A stretch of 64,000 nucleotides of DNA from Bacillota bacterium (lineage in GTDB: Bacteria > Bacillota > Sulfobacillia > JAJZYS01 > JAJYTV01), in assembly GCA_021793645.1 (NCBI GenBank), contig JAJYSJ010000010.1, forward strand, positions 44,456 to 108,455, in the 5' to 3' direction. This document shows positions 1-9,197 of this stretch, one piece after another. The notes under the pieces were generated by a model, which saw only the letters and a program-made list of their open reading frames with translations, had not been told where the DNA came from and did not search any database. Position numbers and translations under genes: made by a program. The first letter of the stretch is position 1. Each line of letters starts with the position of its first letter.

Positions 1-49
1 CTTGACTTCGCGCCCTCCGCTTGGCACTCTAAGGCTAGATCGGCGATGC

Positions 50-263
50 GCGGAAGCCGATGCGAAAGTCGGCCGCAGCAAGCGAGCCCGGGATGGTGAA
101 AGCCGGGCGGCGGCGAGAGCGTCGGGGCGTCCGCAAGCCAGGGGAGGAACGCGGCTTGGCCGTCAGTAAACCCCCAAATGACACACGAGAGCGGTCCGCT
201 GCGGCGGGCAAGCAGGGTGGAACCGCGGGAGACGCCTCCCGTCCCTGAGGGACGGGAGGCGTC
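50..263 (+). promoter_or_regulatory. T-box leader (glycine type) of glyQS with intrinsic terminator
   Basis: The conserved T-box sequence AGGGTGGAACCGCG lies at 214-227, directly before a GC-rich terminator hairpin (231-263, arms GACGCCTCCCGTCC / GGACGGGAGGCGTC) and a short T-containing stretch. An upstream element at about 79-107 (AGCGAGCCCGGG ... GGTGAAAGCCGGGC) resembles the conserved stem III region. Uncharged tRNA-Gly would pair with the T-box bulge and favour antitermination. Glycine is inferred from the downstream genes; I did not resolve the specifier codon. A possible -35 (TTGACT, 2-7) sits at the window edge. Confidence 0.88.
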
Positions 264-288
264 TATTCGTGCTCAAGGAGGCGACTGT

Positions 289-1173
289 GTGACGCTGCAG
301 GAGATGATCTTCGCACTGCACCGCTTCTGGGCGGACGAGGGCTGCTACATCGGCCAGCCCTACGACATCGAGAAGGGCGCCGGAACGATGAACCCCCTCA
401 CCTTCTTCCGAGCCCTCGGACCGGAGCCCTGGCGGGTCGGCTACGTCGAGCCGTCGCGCCGCCCGGCAGATGCCCGCTTCGGCGAGAACCCGAACCGCCT
501 CTACCAGCACCACCAGTACCAGGTGATCCTGAAGCCTTGTCCGGCCAACGTACAGGACATCTACCTTCGCTCGCTTGCGGCGATCGGGCTCGACGCAACC
601 GTCCACGACGTGCGCTTCGTGGAGGACAACTGGGAAAATCCATCGACGGGATCCTGGGGACTCGGGTGGGAGGTCTGGATCGACGGGATGGAAGTCACCC
701 AGTTCACCTACTTCCAGCAGATGGGCGGCATCGAACTGCTTGTGCTGCCGGCGGAGATCACCTACGGTCTCGAACGGATCGCCGCGTACGTCCAGGGCGT
801 CTCGAACGTGTTCGATGTCGAAGTGATGCCGGGGCTCAAGTACGGGGATCTCTTCCGCCGCCAGGAGTACGAGCACTCCGCCTACTCCTTCAACCACGCC
901 TCCGTGGAGTACCTGCAGACCACATTCCAGGGCAGCGAGGCGGAAGCGGAGCGCGCATCCGCGGAGGGCCTGTACTTCGCCGCCTACGACCACGTGCTGC
1001 GCATGTCGCACGCCTTCAATCTTCTGGAGGCGCGCGGCGCGATCGCTCCCGCGCAGCGCACCGCCTACATCGGCCGCATCCGCGACCGCGCGCGCGAGGT
1101 GGCGGAACTGTGCGTCGCAGACCGCGAACGCCAGGGCTTCCCGCTCGAGGGGAGGGTGCTGAGATGGAGCTGA
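289..1173 (+). CDS. glyQ: Glycine--tRNA ligase alpha subunit
   Basis: Catalytic subunit of the bacterial alpha2beta2 glycyl-tRNA synthetase, which charges tRNA-Gly in the cytoplasm. The 294-residue product has the usual family length and opens with the typical LQEMIFALHRFWADEGC segment, followed by QPYDIEKGAGTMNP and the EPSRRPADARFGENPNR block that builds the class II active site. A longer reading frame begins inside the T-box leader, but GTG at 289 is preceded by AAGGAGG (275-281) at 7 nt, so I place the start there. The 3' end overlaps glyS by 10 bp, which indicates translational coupling. Expression should follow the T-box upstream. Confidence 0.97.
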   Translation: MTLQEMIFALHRFWADEGCYIGQPYDIEKGAGTMNPLTFFRALGPEPWRVGYVEPSRRPADARFGENPNRLYQHHQYQVILKPCPANVQDIYLRSLAAIGLDATVHDVRFVEDNWENPSTGSWGLGWEVWIDGMEVTQFTYFQQMGGIELLVLPAEITYGLERIAAYVQGVSNVFDVEVMPGLKYGDLFRRQEYEHSAYSFNHASVEYLQTTFQGSEAEAERASAEGLYFAAYDHVLRMSHAFNLLEARGAIAPAQRTAYIGRIRDRAREVAELCVADRERQGFPLEGRVLRWS

Positions 1174-3206
1174 TCGTCGAGTTCGGATTCCCGGAGCTCC
1201 CCTCGAGCGTGGTGGCGCAGGCGGAGCAGGACCTGCGCGCGCTGACTCTTTCGGCCGTGCAGGATGCGCTCCTCGCGGAGGGCGACCTCGAGGCAGAGAG
1301 CTACAGCACTCCACGGCGCCTTGCGGTGCGCCTCTCGCCGCTGCGCCTAGCCCAGCCGGACCGCGAAGTCGAGGCGCGCGGGCCTTCGGTCGCGCAGGCC
1401 TTCAAGGACGGGCAGCCCACCAAGGCGGCCGAGGGCTTCGCGAGAAGCCAGGGGACGGACGTCGCGCACCTCGAGCGGCGCGAGACGCCGCAGGGGGAAT
1501 ACCTTTTCGCCAAGAGGAAGGTCGCCGGGCGGCCCGCCAAAGAAGTGCTGCTCGAGATCCTGCCGCAGGTGCTCACGCAGATGCGCTTTCCGCGTACGAT
1601 GCGCTGGGCGGACGGCGCACCGCGCCTCCCGCGGCCGCTCATCTGGGCGATGGGCCTAATGGGCGGCGAGGTGCTGCCGTTCGCGATCGGACCGGTGACG
1701 GCCGGATCCGAGACCTACGGGCACCGCGTCACTGCGCCGGGCCCGCACGCGGTGGAATCCGCGAAGGCGTATGCTTGCGTGCTGCGCGGGGCCGATGTCG
1801 AGCCGGACCGCGCAGTGCGGCGCGCACGGGTCGCGGACGGCGTACGGGCCGCGGCAGAGGAGCAAGGCCTGCGGGCGGAGATCCCGGAGGACCTGCTCGA
1901 TGAGGTGACGGACCTCTGCGAGTGGCCAATGGCCTTCCTCGGGCGTTTCGAAACCGCGTACCTGGAACTGCCGGAGCCGGTCCTGACGGCAACCATGATT
2001 CACCACCAGCGCTTCTTCCCTGTGCGGGAAGCGGATGGGCGCCTTGCGGCACGCTTCGCCGCCGTGCGAAACGGCGGGCAGGAGGATGTCGTGCGGCGCG
2101 GCAACGAGACGGTGCTCGCTGCACGGCTGGCGGACGCGCTCTTCTTCTTCAAGGAAGACCGCCGCCAGACCCTGCGCGCGCGCCGCGATCAGCTGAGGGG
2201 CATCGCCTACGCACCGAAGCTCGGGACGCTCTACGACCGCAGCGTGCGCCTCGCACACCTCGCGGGGAAGCTCGCGGAACTGGCTGGCCACCCGGACCTC
2301 AAGTCGACGCTGGAGGAGGCGGGGGCGCTTGCGCTCTGCGACCGTGCGACGGCGCTGGTGCGCGAGCTCCCAGAGCTAGAGGGCACGATGGCGAAGGCCT
2401 ATGCCCAGCTCGATGGCGAAGGGGACGCCGTGTGCCGTGCGGTTGGCGAGCGCGTACGCCCCCGCGGAGCAGAGGATGAACTGCCCGAGACGCCGGAGGG
2501 GACCCTCCTCGCGCTTGCGGACCGCCTCGACCATTTGGTCGGGTTCCTCGCGAGCGGGCGCGCGCCCACGGGGTCGCAGGACCCCTTCGGGCTGCGCCGC
2601 GCGGCGATCGGGGCGCTGCGGCTATGGGAGCGCCTTCCCGGACTGTCGCTCCCGGATGCGCTCGATGCCGCGCTCGCCGGCTACTCAGGACTGCTCGGGG
2701 ATGCGGCAGCCGGCGCGCGCGAGCAGCTGCCGGTCTTCCTCGCCGGCCGCCTTGCGTCGCGCGCGGAGGAACAGGGCCATGACGCACGGCTGATGCAGGC
2801 CGTACTCGCGGCCGGCATCGAGCATCCAGGCAATGTCTTCGCGCGCCTCGCGGCGCTCGAGGAAGTGGCGGAGGCCGATGAGTTCACGCCGCTCGTGCAT
2901 GCCGCGCGGCGGGCCAAGAACCTCGCGAAGGAGGGCGATGACTTTGGCGCTGTCGGCGAAGAGGCGGCGCTGCTTTCGGCGGTCGAGTCCGTGGAGAGGG
3001 AAGGGGACGCCCTCTTCGCAGGCGGCGACTACGCGGGCTACCTGCGGCGCGCATCGACGCTCTACGCTCCCCTCGACCGCTTCTTTACGGAGCTGATGAT
3101 CATGTCGGAGGTTCCCGAGGAGCGCTCCCGCCGCCAGGCGATCCTCCACCGGGCGCACCTTGTGCTCTCGCGGGTCGCGGAGATCGCGGCCCTCAGCGCC
3201 GAGTGA
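1164..3206 (+). CDS. glyS: Glycine--tRNA ligase beta subunit
   Basis: Large subunit of heterotetrameric glycyl-tRNA synthetase, needed for tRNA-Gly recognition. The product is about 680 residues, normal for GlyS. It begins MELIVEFGFPELPSS, has the MRFPRTMRWADG segment in the first third and the MIHHQRFFPV motif in the middle, and ends with the DALR-type anticodon-binding region (RFFTELMIMSEVPEERSRR). The ATG at 1164 lies inside the last codons of glyQ with GGAGGG just upstream. The reading frame extends far upstream of 1164, but that extension is the shadow of glyQ. Confidence 0.97.
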   Translation: MELIVEFGFPELPSSVVAQAEQDLRALTLSAVQDALLAEGDLEAESYSTPRRLAVRLSPLRLAQPDREVEARGPSVAQAFKDGQPTKAAEGFARSQGTDVAHLERRETPQGEYLFAKRKVAGRPAKEVLLEILPQVLTQMRFPRTMRWADGAPRLPRPLIWAMGLMGGEVLPFAIGPVTAGSETYGHRVTAPGPHAVESAKAYACVLRGADVEPDRAVRRARVADGVRAAAEEQGLRAEIPEDLLDEVTDLCEWPMAFLGRFETAYLELPEPVLTATMIHHQRFFPVREADGRLAARFAAVRNGGQEDVVRRGNETVLAARLADALFFFKEDRRQTLRARRDQLRGIAYAPKLGTLYDRSVRLAHLAGKLAELAGHPDLKSTLEEAGALALCDRATALVRELPELEGTMAKAYAQLDGEGDAVCRAVGERVRPRGAEDELPETPEGTLLALADRLDHLVGFLASGRAPTGSQDPFGLRRAAIGALRLWERLPGLSLPDALDAALAGYSGLLGDAAAGAREQLPVFLAGRLASRAEEQGHDARLMQAVLAAGIEHPGNVFARLAALEEVAEADEFTPLVHAARRAKNLAKEGDDFGAVGEEAALLSAVESVEREGDALFAGGDYAGYLRRASTLYAPLDRFFTELMIMSEVPEERSRRQAILHRAHLVLSRVAEIAALSAE

Positions 3207-3224
3207 AGGCAGGAGGTGGGGCCT

Positions 3225-4058
3225 TTGGTAGGGAATAGCGGCGCGGACCTGCGCGTGCGGCCCGCGTTGATCGTGGTGATCTCGGACGCCTTGGGAGAGA
3301 CGGCCGAGCTTGTGGCGCAGGCGGCCGCAAGCCAGTTTCCAGGGCATCCCGTCGAGGTTCGCAGGTTTCCGCACGTCACGACGGAACAGGACTTCCTGCA
3401 GGTCATGGCGGGCCTGAAGCAGATGCCAGCGGCGGTCGTCTACACAATCATCCTGCCGGAACTCAGGCAGGCGATCGCAGGGCACCTGCAGGCGTCCTCT
3501 GTGCCGTACGTCGACGTGATGGGTCCAGTGCTCGACGGGCTCGCGGGTGCGCTCGCCGCAGCGCCGAGCCGCCAGCCTGGCCTCGTGCACCGTTTGGATG
3601 CGCGGTATTTCCGTCGCGTCGAGGCGGTCGAGTTTGCGGTGCGGTACGATGATGGCAAGGATCCCGCCGGGATACTGCGCGCGGAGGTGGTGCTCCTCGG
3701 CGTCTCGCGGACGTCGAAGACCCCGACCTCGATGTACCTTGCGCATCGCCAGATCAAGGTCGCGAACGTACCCCTCGTTCCGGAGGCCGACTTGCCCGAC
3801 GAGATCTTCCAGGTCTCGCCGCGCAAGATCATGGGTCTCACGATCAACCCGGAGATCCTTCTGCAGATTCGCACCGAGCGGCTGAAGAGTCTCGGGCTCG
3901 GCTCCGGGTCTCGCTACGCCGATCTCGGGAGGATCATCGAGGAGCTGGAGTACGCGGACCACGTGTACCGGCGCCTCGGCTGCACTGTCATAGATGTCTC
4001 CCAGAAGGCCGTGGAGGAGACGGCGAGCCGAATCCTTGAACTTGTGGGGAGGACGTAG
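3225..4058 (+). CDS. ppsR: Pyruvate, phosphate dikinase regulatory protein
   Basis: Bifunctional ADP-dependent kinase and Pi-dependent pyrophosphorylase that inactivates and reactivates PPDK by (de)phosphorylating a threonine next to its catalytic histidine (established for the DUF299 family). The roughly 277-residue product carries the P-loop-like GVSRTSKTPTSMYLAHR and the family signature VANVPLVPE. AGGAGGTG at 3211-3218 is spaced correctly for TTG 3225, whereas GTG 3216 lies inside that ribosome site, so I chose TTG. It sits between glyS and its substrate gene ppdK, with 3 bp to the next start, so the pair is almost certainly co-transcribed. Confidence 0.95.
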   Translation: MVGNSGADLRVRPALIVVISDALGETAELVAQAAASQFPGHPVEVRRFPHVTTEQDFLQVMAGLKQMPAAVVYTIILPELRQAIAGHLQASSVPYVDVMGPVLDGLAGALAAAPSRQPGLVHRLDARYFRRVEAVEFAVRYDDGKDPAGILRAEVVLLGVSRTSKTPTSMYLAHRQIKVANVPLVPEADLPDEIFQVSPRKIMGLTINPEILLQIRTERLKSLGLGSGSRYADLGRIIEELEYADHVYRRLGCTVIDVSQKAVEETASRILELVGRT

Positions 4059-4061
4059 AAC

Positions 4062-6701
4062 GTGGCGGAAAAGTACGTATATCGCTTCGAGGAAGGCTCC
4101 AAGGACGACCGCGCGCGGCTTGGAGGCAAGGGAGCGAACCTCGCCGAGATGACGCGCGTCGGACTGCCCGTGCCCCCGGGCTTCACCGTCACCGCCCCGG
4201 CCTGCAACGCCTACAACAAACTTGGCCGCCAGTTTCCGGAGGGTCTCGAGGACGACGTCTGGCGCGAGGTGGCTGCACTCGAGGAGCGCGCGGGCAAGCA
4301 GTTCGGCGACCGCGAGAACCCGCTGCTCGTCTCGGTGCGCTCCGGTGCCGCCGTCTCGATGCCCGGCATGATGGACACCGTGCTGAACCTCGGTCTGAAT
4401 CCACAGACGCGCGAGGGACTCGGCGCGCGTGCGGGCCGCCGCTTTGCGCTGGACTGCCACCGCCGATTCATCCAGATGTTCGGGAACGTCGTGCTGCACA
4501 TGGAGCACAGCGACTTCGAGACGGTCCTCCACGACGCGCGCGAGAAGGCGGGCGTGCACCAGGACCACGAGCTGACGGAGTCGGACCTCGAGGAGATCAT
4601 CGTGCGCTACCTCCAACTCGTCGAACGCCACACGGGCCGACCCTTCCCGGAGGATCCGAGAGAGCAGCTGATCCTCGCGATCCGCGCCGTCTTCGACTCC
4701 TGGGAAAACCCGCGCGCGAAGGTCTACCGGCGGATCAACCAGATCCCCGACGATCTCGGCACCGCCGTGAATGTCCAGGCGATGGTCTTCGGCAACCTCT
4801 CGCCGCAGTCCGGCACGGGCGTCCTCTTCACCCGCAACCCCAATACCGGGGAGAAGGTCCTCTACGGCGAATACCTGACGCAAGCGCAGGGTGAGGACGT
4901 CGTCGCGGGGATCCGCACGCCGAAGGAGATCGGGGTGCTGAAGGACGACATCCCGGCCGCTTACGACCAGGTGGAGAAGGTCGCGCAGCTACTGGAGCGG
5001 CACTACGCCGACATGCAGGACATCGAGTTTACGATTGAGGACGGACGCCTCTATATGCTGCAGACGCGCAGCGGCAAGCGCTCAGCGCGGGCGTCTGTGA
5101 AGATCGCGGTGGACCTCGTGCGCGAGGGCAGGATCTCCAAGGCGGAAGCGCTCGGACGCGTCACGCCGGAACAGGTCGACCAGCTGCTGCACCGCGGCGT
5201 CGACCCCCATGCCCAGAACGAGGTGCTGGCGAAGGGCCTGCCTGCGTCGCCGGGCGCGGCGAGCGGGCAGATCGTCTTCGACGCCGACACGGCAGAGAAG
5301 CTCGGCCGTCTGGGCGAGAAGGTCCTTCTCGTACGGCCCGAGACGGCGCCCGACGACATTCACGGGATCGTGCTGGCGCAGGGCGTCCTCACCTCGCGCG
5401 GCGGCATGACCTGCCACGCCGCGATCGTGGCGCGCGGCATGGGCAAGCCCTGCATCGTCGGCTGCGAGGCGCTGAAGATCGACCTCGGCCGCAAGGAACT
5501 GCAGGTCGGGGACCGCACGTTCAAGGAGAACGACACGATCTCGATCGACGGGGCGACAGGCCGCGTCTTCGCGGGTCAGGTCGCGATGGTCGAGCCGGAG
5601 CTGGGCAAGGAGGCGTCGGAGATCCTCGCCTGGGCCGACGAGACGCGCCGCCTCGGGGTGATGGCGAACGCGGACACGCCGGAAGACGCGGAGAAGGCGC
5701 GCGCCTTCGGCGCGCAGGGCGTCGGCCTGTGCCGCACGGAGCACATGTTCATGCAGCAGGACCGCCTGCCCGTGGTGCAGGAGATGATCCTCGCTGGCAC
5801 CGAAGCGGAGCGCCGTGCAGCGCTCGATCGCCTGCTGCCATTCCAGGAGGGCGACTTCTACGGCATCCTGAAGGCGATGCGGGGCCTTCCGGTGACGATA
5901 CGCCTTCTGGATCCTCCGCTCCACGAGTTCCTCCCTGACGTCGAGGAACTGGCCGTCGAGGTGGCGCTGCTCAAGGAGCGCGGCCAGCAGGGCAGCGAAG
6001 CATACCGGCGCAAGGCAGATCTCCTTCGCCAGGCGCGGGCGCTTTCCGAGTTCAACCCCATGCTCGGCTTCCGCGGCTGCCGTCTCGGCCTCATCTACCC
6101 GGAGATCTACGAGATGCAGGCGCGGGCGATTTTCCAGGCGACGGCGAGACTGCAGCGCGAGGGGATCGACGTGCACCCAGAGGTGATGATCCCGCTCGTA
6201 GGCGACCCCAAGGAGCTTCAGATCTCACGCAAGCTCGTCGCGGCGGTGCACCAGCAGGTGCAGAGCGAGACGGGCGCGAGCATCCCTCTGAAGGTCGGGA
6301 CGATGCTCGAGGTGCCGCGCGCCTGCCTCCTTGCCGGGGAGATCGCGCAGCACGCCGACTTCTTCTCCTTCGGCACGAACGACCTGACGCAGACGACCTT
6401 TGGCTACAGCCGCGACGACGCGGAAGGCAAGTTCCTCACCCGCTACCTTGAGGAGAAGGTGCTCGAGGAGAACCCCTTCGCGGTGCTCGACCAGGCCGGA
6501 GTGGGCCAGCTCGTGACGTTCGGCGTCGCGCGCGGCCGCGCCGTGAAGCCGGAACTGAAGGTCGGGATCTGCGGAGAGCACGGCGGCGAACCGCGTTCGA
6601 TCGCGTTCTGCCACCGCACGGGGCTCAACTACGTGTCATGCTCGCCCTATCGCGTGCCGATCGCTCGGCTCGCTGCGGCGCGCGCGGCCCTGGAGGACTA
6701 A
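4062..6701 (+). CDS. ppdK: Pyruvate, phosphate dikinase
   Basis: Interconverts pyruvate + ATP + Pi and PEP + AMP + PPi, a reversible step of glycolysis/gluconeogenesis. Full length (879 aa). The N-terminal ATP-grasp part has GGKGANLAEM and SVRSGAAVSMPGMMDT. The swivelling phosphohistidine domain has GGMTCHAAIVARGMGKPC, with His452 catalytic and Thr450 the expected target of the regulator encoded just upstream. The C-terminal PEP/pyruvate barrel has SFGTNDLTQTTFGYSRDD and GICGEHGGEPRSI. It starts with GTG 3 bp after ppsR. Confidence 0.98.
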   Translation: MAEKYVYRFEEGSKDDRARLGGKGANLAEMTRVGLPVPPGFTVTAPACNAYNKLGRQFPEGLEDDVWREVAALEERAGKQFGDRENPLLVSVRSGAAVSMPGMMDTVLNLGLNPQTREGLGARAGRRFALDCHRRFIQMFGNVVLHMEHSDFETVLHDAREKAGVHQDHELTESDLEEIIVRYLQLVERHTGRPFPEDPREQLILAIRAVFDSWENPRAKVYRRINQIPDDLGTAVNVQAMVFGNLSPQSGTGVLFTRNPNTGEKVLYGEYLTQAQGEDVVAGIRTPKEIGVLKDDIPAAYDQVEKVAQLLERHYADMQDIEFTIEDGRLYMLQTRSGKRSARASVKIAVDLVREGRISKAEALGRVTPEQVDQLLHRGVDPHAQNEVLAKGLPASPGAASGQIVFDADTAEKLGRLGEKVLLVRPETAPDDIHGIVLAQGVLTSRGGMTCHAAIVARGMGKPCIVGCEALKIDLGRKELQVGDRTFKENDTISIDGATGRVFAGQVAMVEPELGKEASEILAWADETRRLGVMANADTPEDAEKARAFGAQGVGLCRTEHMFMQQDRLPVVQEMILAGTEAERRAALDRLLPFQEGDFYGILKAMRGLPVTIRLLDPPLHEFLPDVEELAVEVALLKERGQQGSEAYRRKADLLRQARALSEFNPMLGFRGCRLGLIYPEIYEMQARAIFQATARLQREGIDVHPEVMIPLVGDPKELQISRKLVAAVHQQVQSETGASIPLKVGTMLEVPRACLLAGEIAQHADFFSFGTNDLTQTTFGYSRDDAEGKFLTRYLEEKVLEENPFAVLDQAGVGQLVTFGVARGRAVKPELKVGICGEHGGEPRSIAFCHRTGLNYVSCSPYRVPIARLAAARAALED

Positions 6702-6703
6702 GG

Positions 6704-8152
6704 GTGGCAGAGATCGAGCAGGAGATCCTCCGCCTCTACCTGAGCGCATTCGGCGTCGAGCGGCAGGAGGCCGGGCAGGGATTCGAGGGGTTCGGCGAGG
6801 GGCCGATGCCCGAGGAGATCGAACGCCTCCAGCAGAGGCTGGGAGAGGCGCCTGCCGCGCGGCGGGCGCTCCTCTCCCGCCTGCTCTGGCGCGCCGAGCG
6901 CCGCGGGGCGCAGCGCGCGGTGGATCCTTCCGTCGCGGCCGGCGAGGCGCTCGGGGCAATGGTGCTTGCGGAACTGCATGGCGATGCCGAACGCGCCGCG
7001 GTGCTGCAAAGCGTGCCGGCGCATCTCGGCGCCGCGATTTCTGGTGCGCAGGGCAGGCCGCTGCGCGGGGTGGCACGTTCCTTCGCTGCGCAGGCGGCGT
7101 CGCTTGCCGCAGGCCTTCTCCTGGCGCGCGACGCGAACCCGGAACGCGCCGAGGAGGGCGATCCGCTGGCGCTTGGCTTCATGGCCTGCGAGCATTTCGT
7201 GCGCGGCCTCGACGCGCTCGGGGAGGCGCCGTTGGAGCAGCCGATGGGCGCGCATCCCTACGCTGACTTCCTCTATGCCGAGTCTGGCGTGCCGCTGCTC
7301 CCAAAGGAGGTGGCGGAAGCCGCGATGACCGCGATGCAGGCGGAGCTGCGCGAGGCGCGGCGCATCGCGCGGCAGATCGCTCCAGGGGAAGACCTCTTCG
7401 AAGTCGTCGAGGGGATCGGGGAGGACGCGCCGGAGAACGAGGCGGAGCTGCTCGACGTGTACCGCGCGGCGCGCGATGGAGTCGCGGCGGCGGTGGCGGG
7501 CGACTTCCCGGCGGCGCAGGCTGCGCTGGAGATCTCCCTGGCGCCGGCGCAACTGCACGGTCTGCTCCCCTTGACGGCGTATCTTCCCCCCTCGCAGAGC
7601 GACCCTGCGGGGACGGTGCTGCTGAGCCAGGCGCTTGGGCCGATGCAGAGCGCGCACGCACGAGCGCGCACCTACCTCGCGATGGCGCACGACGGCATTC
7701 CCGGCAGCCATCTCCTCTTCTCCGCGGCGAAGGGGGACACACTGCGCCGCCTCCTGCTCTCGCCGTTCGCGGCGCAGGGATGGGCGCTCTACGCGGCGCG
7801 CTACGCCGCTGAGCGCCTGGGTAGCGAAAAGATCCTCCTGATCGCGGCGCTCGATGCGGCGCAGCGTGCGGCGCGCGCCTTCGCGGATGCGGCGCTGCAC
7901 GCCGGGATCGCGCCGCGCGCACAGATCCTGGCGGCGCTTTCGGATGCCCTGTCGCTGCCAGAGGCGCTTGCGGAGGCGGAGCTGCATGCCCTGTCGCACC
8001 AGCCGGGTTCCGGAGCGCTGCCCTGGTGGCTTGCGGTCGACATCGGGGAGCGCGTGCGTCGGGACGTGGAGGGAGGCAGCACGGCGCGGGCAGCGCATGA
8101 GGCGATCCTTGCGGGCGGCGCACTGCCGCCGGTGCAGGAGGCGAGCGCATGA
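6704..8152 (+). CDS. Conserved-context hypothetical protein, alanine-rich
   Basis: About 482 residues, rich in Ala, Leu, Glu and Arg, probably mostly alpha-helical, with no signal peptide, no obvious membrane helix and no nucleotide-binding or metal motif that I recognise. Start is GTG 6704, 2 bp after the ppdK stop, with GGAGG at 6692-6696. The 3' end overlaps the dgt start by 4 bp (ATGA), so translation is coupled. Its position inside a housekeeping operon between ppdK and dgt, with no frame damage, says it is a real and probably useful protein. I assign no function. Confidence 0.85.
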   Translation: MAEIEQEILRLYLSAFGVERQEAGQGFEGFGEGPMPEEIERLQQRLGEAPAARRALLSRLLWRAERRGAQRAVDPSVAAGEALGAMVLAELHGDAERAAVLQSVPAHLGAAISGAQGRPLRGVARSFAAQAASLAAGLLLARDANPERAEEGDPLALGFMACEHFVRGLDALGEAPLEQPMGAHPYADFLYAESGVPLLPKEVAEAAMTAMQAELREARRIARQIAPGEDLFEVVEGIGEDAPENEAELLDVYRAARDGVAAAVAGDFPAAQAALEISLAPAQLHGLLPLTAYLPPSQSDPAGTVLLSQALGPMQSAHARARTYLAMAHDGIPGSHLLFSAAKGDTLRRLLLSPFAAQGWALYAARYAAERLGSEKILLIAALDAAQRAARAFADAALHAGIAPRAQILAALSDALSLPEALAEAELHALSHQPGSGALPWWLAVDIGERVRRDVEGGSTARAAHEAILAGGALPPVQEASA

Positions 8153-9144
8153 ATCCGACGCCGAGGGCCTTTACGGAGGAGCGCGAACAGCGCGACCTCC
8201 AGCCGTGGGCGGCGCACAGCGCCCAGAGCGCTGGGCGCCAGCGCCCGGAGGCGGACACGGACTCCGTGCGCACCGCGTTTCAGCGAGACCGCGACCGGAT
8301 CATCCACGCGAAGGCGTTTCGCCGGCTGAAGGATAAGACACAGGTCTTCATTGCGGCAGAGGGAGATCACTACCGCACACGGCTCACCCATACCTTGGAG
8401 GTGGCGCAGATCGCGCGCACGCTTGCGCGGGCGCTGCGCCTCAACGAGGACCTCACGGAAGCGATCGCGCTCGCGCACGACATCGGCCACACGCCCTTCG
8501 GCCACGCCGGGGAGCGGGTGCTGGATGAGCTTGTGCCGGGCGGCTTTCGCCACTACGAGCAGAGCCTGCGGGTCTGCGACATGCTGGAGCGGCCAGGCGG
8601 ACTGAACCTCACCCAGGAGGTGCGCGACGGCATCGTCTCGCACACCGCGAGCGGGCGCCCGGGCACGCTCGAGGCACGGGTCGTTCACCTTGCAGACCGG
8701 ATCGCCTATGTGAACCACGACATCGACGACGCCTTGCGCGCGCAGATCATCCAGGCAGACGAACTGCCGAAGGGGCCGATTCGCCTGCTTGGCAACCGCC
8801 ACTCCCAGCGCATTCACCACCTCGTCCTCGCCGTCATATCCGAGTCCGAGGGCCAGGACAAGGCCGCGATGCGCCCAGAGGAGGCGCAAGCGCTCGAGGA
8901 GCTGCGCCAGTTCCTCTTCCAGCGGGTCTACTTCGGCTCGCCTCCGAAGGTGGAGGAGAAGAAGGCGGAGGGAATCCTGCGCCAGCTCTATCTGCACTAC
9001 CGGGAGAATCCGGAGCTGCTGCCCGCGCAGAGCGCGCCGGGCGAGGAGGGCGTGCGCGACTACTGCGCTGGAATGACCGATCACTTCGCGATCTCGCAGT
9101 ATGCGCGGTTCTTCCTGCCGAGGCCTTGGCCGCCGGAGGAATAG
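8149..9144 (+). CDS. dgt: dGTP triphosphohydrolase-like HD-domain protein
   Basis: Deoxynucleoside triphosphate triphosphohydrolase family enzyme (dNTP to deoxynucleoside plus tripolyphosphate), thought to adjust dNTP pools. The 331-residue protein has the typical N-terminus with RDRIIHAKAFRRLKDKTQVF, then the HD metal site (THTLEVAQIART ... AHDIGHTPFGHAGE) and a later conserved block with HLADRIAYVNHDIDDA. It belongs to the shorter class of these enzymes. The start overlaps the preceding gene. Placement immediately before dnaG and rpoD is a common arrangement in Bacillota. Confidence 0.94.
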   Translation: MNPTPRAFTEEREQRDLQPWAAHSAQSAGRQRPEADTDSVRTAFQRDRDRIIHAKAFRRLKDKTQVFIAAEGDHYRTRLTHTLEVAQIARTLARALRLNEDLTEAIALAHDIGHTPFGHAGERVLDELVPGGFRHYEQSLRVCDMLERPGGLNLTQEVRDGIVSHTASGRPGTLEARVVHLADRIAYVNHDIDDALRAQIIQADELPKGPIRLLGNRHSQRIHHLVLAVISESEGQDKAAMRPEEAQALEELRQFLFQRVYFGSPPKVEEKKAEGILRQLYLHYRENPELLPAQSAPGEEGVRDYCAGMTDHFAISQYARFFLPRPWPPEE

Positions 9145-9197
9145 TGTCGCACGGTGGCGAAACTGAGTAAGGCTCCGCTATCTGGGGGGTGTCATCC

